NCBI GenBank assembly: GCA_046539045.1
Contig: JBKHHU010000019.1
Coordinates: 1-27,365, forward strand
Direction: 5' to 3'
Source of the DNA: JBKHHU01 sp046539045
Lineage (GTDB): Bacteria > Planctomycetota > Phycisphaerae > SM23-33
Length of the DNA: 27,365 nucleotides
Shown: positions 21,877 through 27,365 of the stretch, in pieces
Position numbering within the stretch: the first letter of the stretch is position 1
Layout of the letters: every line of letters begins with the position of its first letter
Translations under genes and position numbers: made by a program
The notes under the pieces: model-generated
What the model was told of the DNA's origin: nothing
Database searches by the model: none
The model's input: the letters and a program-made list of their open reading frames with translations, nothing else

Positions 21877-23019
21877 TCAGCCGATTTCCGACAGGTCCAC
21901 GCCGAGCACCTGTCTGCTGATGTGGTTCAGCGAATCGAAGCTGCCGGACAGGTGGCAGGTCCGATGGGTATGGCCGATCGCTTCGCCGGAGCCCAGTTCG
22001 GCTGCGGGGCTGGACGTCTCGATTTCGTAGAAGGGACCGAGCTGTCCGGCACCCGGTTCGGGCTCACCATCATTATAGCTGTTGATCGCGTCCCCGGAAA
22101 ACGGCTCGTCCTGGATTTCCCATAGGCTGTTGACGTACGGCAGGTCGGCGGCGTTGTCCGGCTGGGTGAACCGCACCAGCGTCAGCAGGTTCGCATCCGG
22201 ATCGTAGCTGCCGATGATGCCCTTGCTGCGCTCGGGGCTGATGCCGATCTTGCTGCGGTACTCACCGTCGCAGGTGAAGAAGACGGTGTCCTCGGTGACT
22301 TTCCCGCGGTCTTCGTCGAGCGGGCCGAAGTAGTCCAGCGTAGCGCGGGGCCCAAGCTGATCTTCCGGGCCGGGAACGATCGGGATGATCACTTTCCCGT
22401 TCGGGAGCGGCTTGAACTGCCCGAGAATCCAGACGCTCGGCATACCGGTCTGACGCGTCCACGGGTCCTGCCCGACGTTGGCCAGCGTGTTGACCGACTC
22501 GAACGCGACGGCGGAGACGTCTTCGGGAATAGACATGCCGAATGTCTCGGCTGCGTGCGGGAGATTCAGCGCGTTGATCACGCGACGGACCGCACAGAGG
22601 AACGTCGTGCCGGAGTAATTGGTCACGGTGAAATCGCGGGTCATGGCGATGGACGACCGGCCCTGGCTGGTGATGGCGAACGCGCCTTCGTTGAAGCCTT
22701 CCGGTGTGGTCCAGTGATCCAGATCGAAGGGCTCGCCCTTGTCGAACCACAGCGCGAACTGACCGGCCTCGGGGCCCATCCAGAAGCGGTCCTCGCCACC
22801 GTAGTTGTTGAACGACTTGTCGGTCTGGCCGGAGGCGATGAAGTCCTTGTTGAGCCAACCGAAGCTCGAGCCCTCGGCGCCGGCCAGGGTGCTGGTCATC
22901 ACGCGTCCCTGCCACTGGGGCGCCACCGCAATGCGTGAGCCATTGCCCGCGTCCAGTTCGACAATGGAGGTGTGTGAGTTCAGGAAGTCCAGGTCGCTCG
23001 CGTAGTTATTCTCAGCCAT
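21877..23019 (-). CDS. DUF6786 family protein, predicted all-beta (mutarotase-like), 380 aa
   Basis: Resembles the planctomycete and Bacteroidetes family DUF6786. Recognisable blocks: RIAVAPQWQGRVMTSTLAG, SFGWLNKDFI, NNYGGEDRFWMGPEAGQF, NEGAFAI and SSPAAELGSGEAIGHTHRT. The beta-rich pattern and the GGEDRFWMGPE segment recall galactose-mutarotase-like sugar-binding proteins, but no catalytic His/Glu pair can be assigned. No signal peptide is present. A weak SD (CGGAAAA) precedes the ATG. It lies 91 nt downstream of the PEP-synthase-like gene on the same strand. Function unknown; a glycan-related role is an inference. Confidence 0.8.
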   Translation of the reverse strand: MAENNYASDLDFLNSHTSIVELDAGNGSRIAVAPQWQGRVMTSTLAGAEGSSFGWLNKDFIASGQTDKSFNNYGGEDRFWMGPEAGQFALWFDKGEPFDLDHWTTPEGFNEGAFAITSQGRSSIAMTRDFTVTNYSGTTFLCAVRRVINALNLPHAAETFGMSIPEDVSAVAFESVNTLANVGQDPWTRQTGMPSVWILGQFKPLPNGKVIIPIVPGPEDQLGPRATLDYFGPLDEDRGKVTEDTVFFTCDGEYRSKIGISPERSKGIIGSYDPDANLLTLVRFTQPDNAADLPYVNSLWEIQDEPFSGDAINSYNDGEPEPGAGQLGPFYEIETSSPAAELGSGEAIGHTHRTCHLSGSFDSLNHISRQVLGVDLSEIG

Positions 23020-23110
23020 GATCGTTTTCCGTGGTCTGGTGCCAAAGGGTCAAGCCCCCCAATTCGCGCATATCCTATCTGCCGACAGAAGCTTCCGCAA
23101 GGGGCAGATC

Positions 23111-25774
23111 TCAATCGCCGCCGACCAGCCCGACCCGCGCCTCCACCGGGTTGTGCTGCCCGTCTCCGATATAGCAGACCACGTGCTGTTTGAGCGTGTT
23201 GGCATTGAGGTGAATGTTCAGCCCGTCTCCGATATCCTCCGCGTCGATGACCTTGATCATGTGATCCCACTCCCGCCAGTCCGGCAGGAGGTCCCGCAGG
23301 TGGTTGGGCGCCTCGGCAAAAAACTTCTCGTTGAGCGAGTTGCCCTCGGCGTTCGGGAAGAACGCCAGGTACAGCATCTGGTTCTCCACCAACTCGTTGA
23401 GAAAGTGCGTGCCGAGCGAGACATCCGGAACCAGGTCCTTGCGCATCGCGACGATCTCGCACAGGACCGACACCGGGCTGATTTCCGCGAACCGAACCGG
23501 AATGCCCAGCGTCGGCGTGCTGGTGCCCCAACGCCCCGGGCCCATCAGCATGATCTGCTGCTTGCCGTCGCGCTGACTCCCGGCCGTGATCTTGCCGATC
23601 AGGCGGGCGACATTGTACCTGGAGGCCACCTCCAATTGCCCGTAATGCTCCGGGGAGACGTAGATCAGGCGGTCGATATCCGTCAGGCGCCCCTGACCGA
23701 CGACCGCGCTGTGCGAGTCCAGAATCTTGTGCCGCGGAGGGATGTCGCTGGGCGGCTCCTGCACGGCCACGTCGCCCTGGATCTGCAGCGGCCGGCACTG
23801 CACGATATTGATGCGGTACCTGCCGTTCTCATAGAAGTTGGTCGTGAATTCCATGTCGACCGGCCACTCGTACGCCTGCTGGAGCGTCTGCAGGATCTGG
23901 CGCATATTGTCCACGAAATCGGTCTTGTCCAGCAGTTGCTCGAATGTCAGCACCCACGGGAAATACTCCTTCAGGCCGGCCTGCTCGGCGCGTCGGGCAG
24001 CCTGTCGGTCCTGGCTGGCGAAGATGTCGATCGGCACGCGCGGGCTCTCGCGGAGCACGTGCTGGAAGGAGTTGCTCACCTGCTGAGATGCCTGCAGGTC
24101 CAGCACGTCCACGCGTTTCTGCGAGTACTGGCGCACCTCGTCGAAATTCGACTCCACCCGTCGCTCCGGCGCGTTGAGGGCCACCACGCGGGTGTAATCG
24201 TCGTCGCTGCGGTCCACCGCGCGCGTTCCGAGCCCGAACACCACGCGCAGCACGCCGGCTTTCGGGTCGATGGTCTTGTTCCATACGTACGGGTTGTGCG
24301 ACAGCCCCACGCCGGCCATCTGCGGATAGAACAGGTTTCCGTAACGTCTGCCGCTGACACGCTGGACCAGCAGGGCCATCTGCTCGTCCATGTCCAGCAG
24401 GCCCCGACGGCTGCGGTACGACAGCGCCTTCTCGCTCATCGTGGAGGCGTAGATCGTCTTCACCGCGGTCATCAGGTCGTCCAGACGCTTGTCCTTCGGA
24501 CCCTGGTTGACGCAGAAGACACTCTCGTACTTCCCGGCGAATGCGTTGCCGAAGTTGTCCTCCAGCAGGCTCGAGGATCGGACGATGATCGGCGACTGGC
24601 CGAAGTAATCCAGCAGGTCCTCGAACTGGGCCTGGATGTAATCGGGGAAGCTGCCCATCGTCATGCGGTGGCGCGCCCGCTCGGTGCCCACCAGGAACGT
24701 TTCCGGATCTTTCTGCCGTTCGCGCTCGAACCAGATACCGTTCTGCACCAGGAACGTGTAGAACACGTCCGAGCCCAGGTAGAACGAATCGTGCGGCTCG
24801 AGCAGTTCCTTCCACTTGCTGTCGGCGTTTCGAAGAATCGCCCGGCTCAGCAGCATACCCACGCTCTTCCCGCCGATCAGGCCGGTGCCCACCATGTGCT
24901 TGCCGATCATCAGCACGTCTTCCAGCGTGAAATGCTTCTCAGCCAGGTCGAGCACGCGTTCGTCGCGGGAAACGCACATGCGCAGAAGCGAGTCCCGATA
25001 CTCCTCCAACTGCTCGGCTGGGACCTTGCCCGCGCGGTGTTCCGCCAGCATCTCTTCGGCTTTGAGGAACGCCCGGTTCCAGACGCCGATGCGATAGCCC
25101 GCCGACTCTAGGCGGAACCCGCCGTGCGTGGCGAGGATCTCGGCGATTGTGGCGCTGTCGGAGATCGGCGTGTACTCATCGTCCCGGCAGAGGTGGAGCA
25201 TGTTCATCGTCGGCGAGTACCGCTGCTGCACCTTGACCGGCTGGACGTAGAGCTTGCCGTCGTGGCGGTAGGTGTCCAGGAACACCTGCGTGGTCTCGCT
25301 GATCGGGCCGGTGGCGTGGAAGGAGTGATAGTCCCGGAGGATGGCGAAGTAGGCGATGGCTTCCATGTCCAGCAGGTACGGGCAGGTGAGCATGAAGAAG
25401 TTGCCCACCATCTGATCGCTGTACCAGTGCTCGGCCAGTTCGCTGAGGCAGTCGAAAACGTAGTACCCGCCGCGTCCGGTTCTCTCGATGATCTTGTGGA
25501 TCTTCTGGATGAACGCCTCGAACCCGCCTTCGGGATCCAGCTCGTGGATCTCCGCACCGGATTCCGGACCCATCAGCGGTGGGTGGCCGGCGAACCGGAT
25601 GTAGACCAGCTTCTGCCCGATCTGGTGGGCGAAGCGGGCGTAGGGTTCGATGAAAGGCCGGTAGTCTTCAACCGATCCGACCTCCCAGACGATGTTGTCT
25701 CCGGGAATCAGCCCGCGGAGAACGCGGTCCAATGCCCGGATACCGGTGCTCAGATGCGAATCCACTTGTGCCAT
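23111..25774 (-). CDS. KaiC-like domain fused to PEP/pyruvate-binding (PPDK_N) ATP-grasp domain, 887 aa
   Basis: Residues 1 to about 210 look like a RecA/KaiC domain: LSTGIRALDRVLRGLIPGD then a beta strand. The P-loop is absent (GSVEDYRPF at 33-41 instead of GxxxxGKT), while a Walker-B-like GGYYVFDCLSEL (Asp108) remains. Residues about 295-664 form the N-terminal ATP-grasp domain of PEP synthase/pyruvate phosphate dikinase: GLIGGKSVGML (Lys303), PIIVRSSSLLEDNFGNAFAG (Arg399, Glu407, Asp408), a GLGTRAV segment and INIVQCRPL (658-663). The phosphohistidine swivel (TxGGxxxHxAI) and the PEP-binding barrel do not follow. Residues 665-887 carry another module with LMGPGRWGTSTPTLGIPVRF (about 743-763) and LGTHFLNEL, known from other 'PEP/pyruvate-binding domain-containing' proteins. 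AAGGAA precedes the ATG. It therefore cannot be a complete PEP synthase; a regulatory or novel ATP-dependent role is inferred. Confidence 0.88.
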   Translation of the reverse strand: MAQVDSHLSTGIRALDRVLRGLIPGDNIVWEVGSVEDYRPFIEPYARFAHQIGQKLVYIRFAGHPPLMGPESGAEIHELDPEGGFEAFIQKIHKIIERTGRGGYYVFDCLSELAEHWYSDQMVGNFFMLTCPYLLDMEAIAYFAILRDYHSFHATGPISETTQVFLDTYRHDGKLYVQPVKVQQRYSPTMNMLHLCRDDEYTPISDSATIAEILATHGGFRLESAGYRIGVWNRAFLKAEEMLAEHRAGKVPAEQLEEYRDSLLRMCVSRDERVLDLAEKHFTLEDVLMIGKHMVGTGLIGGKSVGMLLSRAILRNADSKWKELLEPHDSFYLGSDVFYTFLVQNGIWFERERQKDPETFLVGTERARHRMTMGSFPDYIQAQFEDLLDYFGQSPIIVRSSSLLEDNFGNAFAGKYESVFCVNQGPKDKRLDDLMTAVKTIYASTMSEKALSYRSRRGLLDMDEQMALLVQRVSGRRYGNLFYPQMAGVGLSHNPYVWNKTIDPKAGVLRVVFGLGTRAVDRSDDDYTRVVALNAPERRVESNFDEVRQYSQKRVDVLDLQASQQVSNSFQHVLRESPRVPIDIFASQDRQAARRAEQAGLKEYFPWVLTFEQLLDKTDFVDNMRQILQTLQQAYEWPVDMEFTTNFYENGRYRINIVQCRPLQIQGDVAVQEPPSDIPPRHKILDSHSAVVGQGRLTDIDRLIYVSPEHYGQLEVASRYNVARLIGKITAGSQRDGKQQIMLMGPGRWGTSTPTLGIPVRFAEISPVSVLCEIVAMRKDLVPDVSLGTHFLNELVENQMLYLAFFPNAEGNSLNEKFFAEAPNHLRDLLPDWREWDHMIKVIDAEDIGDGLNIHLNANTLKQHVVCYIGDGQHNPVEARVGLVGGD

Positions 25775-25904
25775 CGTAGTTCCTTTTCCCCGAGGCCTGT
25801 CGACGTGATGCGCCTCGAGGTGTCAGCATACCGCAAAACCGGGCGACGGGCAACGCTGCCCGGTAGCGCGTGGCAGGCCGACCGAGACGGCGGAGAAGGG
25901 AAGG

Positions 25905-26390
25905 CTACCGCGGCCCAATCTCGCTACGGCACTTGCTGCAGAGACCGGTAACGATGACGCGCCGGGTTTCCTGTTTGAACCCGCGCTCCCGGCAGGCGCG
26001 GTCGATGATCCTGCCCATTTCCGGGTCGGTGAATTCGATGAAGGTCCGGCAGCGGGTGCAGATCATGTGTTCGTGGTGCCGTCTGCCGTGGATGTACTCG
26101 TAATGTGAATGTCGATCGGTGTCCCGCAACTCGCGGACCATGCCTGCTTCAACCAGCAGGGCGAGGGTGTTGTAGACCGTCCCCCGACTGACCCGTTCGG
26201 GCCCGGCCGACAGATCCTCCGCCAGGCGGTCGGCACGAAAATGATCCTCCCGCGAGGCAACCCGCTCCAGGATGATCCGCCGGGCCTGGGTTACTCTGGC
26301 ACCACTTTCCCTGAGGAAGTCGGCGAACTCCTGCCATGCCTGGTCGACGGCAGGTTCCGCTGGTTCACTTGTTTTGTCGTTCCGGACCAT
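25905..26390 (-). CDS. Fur family metal-responsive transcriptional repressor, 161 aa
   Basis: Winged-helix repressor of the Fur/PerR/Zur family. DNA-binding part: RVTQARRIILERV, then HFRADRLAEDLS, then VSRGTVYNTLALLVEAGMV (recognition helix region). Dimerisation/metal part: YEYIHGRRHHEHMICTRC (His105, His106, His108) with structural-zinc cysteines Cys111/Cys114 and Cys151/Cys154. Length is normal. The ATG at 26390 follows AGGTGG by 7 nt; a GTG two codons upstream is less likely. Fur, PerR and Zur cannot be separated by sequence alone. It is divergent from a ferredoxin gene, so autoregulation and control of the ferredoxin from the shared 134-nt region is plausible. Confidence 0.93.
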   Translation of the reverse strand: MVRNDKTSEPAEPAVDQAWQEFADFLRESGARVTQARRIILERVASREDHFRADRLAEDLSAGPERVSRGTVYNTLALLVEAGMVRELRDTDRHSHYEYIHGRRHHEHMICTRCRTFIEFTDPEMGRIIDRACRERGFKQETRRVIVTGLCSKCRSEIGPR

Positions 26391-26439
26391 TGGCACACCA
26401 CCTCATGGTAGGCTTGCGCCGACCGTTTTTCTCCCAGCC

Positions 26440-26468
26440 TTGGCTGGCCGCCCGTTACGGCGTATAAC
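26440..26468 (+). promoter_or_regulatory. Promoter of the ferredoxin gene
   Basis: -35 TTGGCT (26440-26445, 4/6), a 17-nt spacer, and -10 TATAAC (26463-26468, 5/6), with predicted start about 50 nt before the ATG. It lies in the region shared with the divergent Fur-family gene, but I cannot point to a clean Fur box. Confidence 0.6.
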
Positions 26469-26524
26469 ATTAGCGGACGTGCTGGTTTACTAATCACTCC
26501 CGAATCTTCAGTAGGAGCGTAATT

Positions 26525-26698
26525 ATGGCTTATGTAATCAACGACGATTGCATCATGTGTGATACCTGCCGACCCATCTGCCCGGTCGACGCGATCAGCA
26601 AGGGCGATCCCAACTACGTGATCGATCCGGACACCTGCATCGACTGCGGTGCCTGCGCCGACGTCTGCCCCGTCGACGCCATTCACCCGGCCGAGTAG
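26525..26698 (+). CDS. 2[4Fe-4S] bacterial-type ferredoxin, 57 aa
   Basis: Small electron carrier with two cubane clusters. Cysteine ladders: Cys9, Cys12, Cys15 with Cys19-Pro (CIMCDTCRPICP), and Cys38, Cys41, Cys44 with Cys48-Pro (CIDCGACADVCP). Each ends in the expected PVDAI, the pseudo-twofold pattern of clostridial-type ferredoxins, at the expected length. The MAYVINDDC start has AGGAG (26513-26517) 7 nt upstream. It has its own promoter and terminator, so it is monocistronic. Divergent from the Fur-family gene, which hints at iron- or redox-dependent control. It probably donates electrons in anaerobic or low-potential reactions; the partner is unknown. Confidence 0.97.
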   Translation: MAYVINDDCIMCDTCRPICPVDAISKGDPNYVIDPDTCIDCGACADVCPVDAIHPAE

Positions 26699-26719
26699 CC
26701 TTCCGATCCACGCATAGTG

Positions 26720-26752
26720 CAGACCCTGTCGCTCCGGCGATGGGGTCTGTTT
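26720..26752 (+). terminator. Rho-independent terminator of the ferredoxin gene
   Basis: CAGACCC/GGGTCTG (7 bp) encloses a second stem TCGC-tccg-GCGA, with symmetric TG interior bases, followed by TTT. It begins 22 nt after the stop. Confidence 0.7.
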
Positions 26753-26922
26753 GCGCGCCGGACAACGCATCCTGCCGTACCGCACACGAGTCAGTGTAAT
26801 TCATATTCAGTCTAAATACCAGGAAGTCTTCCGGCCTGTTTGGCAGTATTGTCGTTTTCCGCCTCTGATAGGCCGGATGGCAGCCGGCTGCGTGTGCCGT
26901 GCTTTCCGGAGGACCATTCGCT

Positions 26923-27171
26923 ATGAAAGACAACAAGCCGCTGCATGCACACACGCTTCAGCCGTGCCACATGCGGCACACCTACAGCCCCGAAGAGCTG
27001 CAGGATATCCAGCCGGCCGAGCCGTTCAGCTTCACCAAGGGCTGCAGGACGATGAAGATCCCGTCCACCGGAAAGGTGCTCCCGGAGCAACTGCAGACGC
27101 TACTGTTCGATCTGGAGTCCGATCCGCAGCAGATGACCCGATCCGCGACAAAGACCTCGAAGCTCGCCTGA
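26923..27171 (+). CDS. Small hypothetical protein, 82 aa
   Basis: I do not recognise this protein. It starts MKDNKPLHAHTLQPCHMRHT, with GGAGG (26908-26912) 10 nt upstream. His and Cys residues cluster near the N-terminus (HAH, CHMRH), which could bind metal, and the C-terminal half is polar with GKVLPEQLQTLLFDLE. There is no transmembrane segment or signal. A good SD, normal codon use and a following gene within 8 nt support it as real. Function unknown. Confidence 0.55.
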   Translation: MKDNKPLHAHTLQPCHMRHTYSPEELQDIQPAEPFSFTKGCRTMKIPSTGKVLPEQLQTLLFDLESDPQQMTRSATKTSKLA

Positions 27172-27179
27172 GGAACCTT

Positions 27180-27365
27180 ATGATTCAGGAGATGAAACGT
27201 CACGACGTTCCGGCAGAGCAGTTCGAGCGGATGGGACTGGACTGTAACGGTGTGGCGGCTGGCGGAGCTTCGCCTCGGGTTGGCGAGTTGGCTGCAGTTC
27301 TGCCACCCCAGTGGTTGGCGGGTCTCCCGACCCGCCAACGGGTACCGGATGTCCGAAGGGTTCTG
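27180..27365 (+). CDS. Possible short ORF, 3' end beyond the window
   Basis: Opens at ATG 27180, which has GAGGAA 4-5 nt upstream and lies 8 nt after the previous stop. It reads MIQEMKRHDVPAEQFERMG... and stays open for 62 codons to the window edge. The first 20 residues look protein-like, but the rest crosses palindromic intergenic-type sequence (27314-27339), so it may be non-coding or a truncated ORF. Confidence 0.3.
   Translation, partial: MIQEMKRHDVPAEQFERMGLDCNGVAAGGASPRVGELAAVLPPQWLAGLPTRQRVPDVRRVL
27314..27339. repeat. Perfect palindromic hairpin, GGCGGGTC-TCCC-GACCCGCC type
   Basis: GTTGGCGGGTC pairs with GACCCGCCAAC over 11 bp around a 4-nt TCCC loop. It is preceded by another small stem-prone stretch, GGCGGAGCTTCGCC, near 27270. 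REP-like palindrome appearance. No T-run follows within the window. Confidence 0.55.

Noticed and set aside
23018..25111. 697-codon open frame on the plus strand opposite the KaiC/PPDK fusion gene
   Set aside because: Antisense shadow of a gene with clear domains; no SD or motif.
26390..26524. Fur box in the Fur/ferredoxin intergenic region
   Set aside because: Only loose partial dyads (TATAACATTA) are present; no match to the 19-bp GATAATGATAATCATTATC or PerR-type consensus that I would defend.

Overview
The window (27,365 b, GC-rich) looks like chromosomal DNA of a Planctomycetota bacterium, possibly class Phycisphaerae. The reasons are a PEP-CTERM tail remnant, a secreted GH28-type enzyme beside a carbohydrate-binding-like secreted protein, many small conserved hypotheticals with a planctomycete flavour, a PEP-synthase-like ATP-grasp fusion, and intergenic 'CACAGAG / CACGGAGGACACGG' tracts. 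No rRNA, tRNA, CRISPR, integrase or transposase was seen. The taxonomic assignment is inference.

Layout. 1-3602 (+): a GH28 family protein flanked by a near-identical 17-nt hairpin on each side, then a secreted protein with a carbohydrate-binding-like C-terminus. 3603-4242: a gene-free stretch with a structured inverted repeat and a frameshifted PEP-CTERM gene remnant. 4243-7270 (+): tex, a terminator, and a DUF433/DUF5615 toxin-antitoxin pair. 7386-12051 (-): rplU alone without rpmA; a promoter-led run amidohydrolase > lipoprotein > zinc-ribbon protein > M20 peptidase; and a sugar isomerase/epimerase-like TIM barrel. 12144-16634 (-): FAD oxidoreductase > MJ1255-type glycosyltransferase > xseA > xseB. 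16739-17784 (-): sigma factor plus single-domain response regulator, closed by a terminator. 17785-18937: about 0.95 kb without a convincing gene but with several stem-loops, then a decayed PQQ-repeat protein. 18944-20888: azoR divergent from a THUMP-like methyltransferase. 20928-25774 (-): DUF429 protein, DUF6786-like protein, and a KaiC-like/PEP-synthase-like fusion. 25905-27365: a Fur-family repressor divergent from a 2[4Fe-4S] ferredoxin with a strong promoter and terminator, then two short unrecognised ORFs and a palindrome.

How the genes fit together. Housekeeping functions (exonuclease VII, L21, Tex) are mixed with carbon-scavenging enzymes (GH28, TIM-barrel isomerase, amidohydrolase, peptidase) and redox functions (Fur, ferredoxin, AzoR, FAD oxidoreductase). 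Two gene remnants (3809-3998 and 18731-18937) each keep a signal peptide and an extreme C-terminus with the interior missing. The most unusual protein is the 887-aa fusion at 23111-25774: a RecA/KaiC-like domain without a P-loop joined to a PEP-synthase ATP-grasp domain without the phosphohistidine and PEP domains. Start sites were chosen from Shine-Dalgarno (SD) spacing, so several are shorter than the longest open frame.
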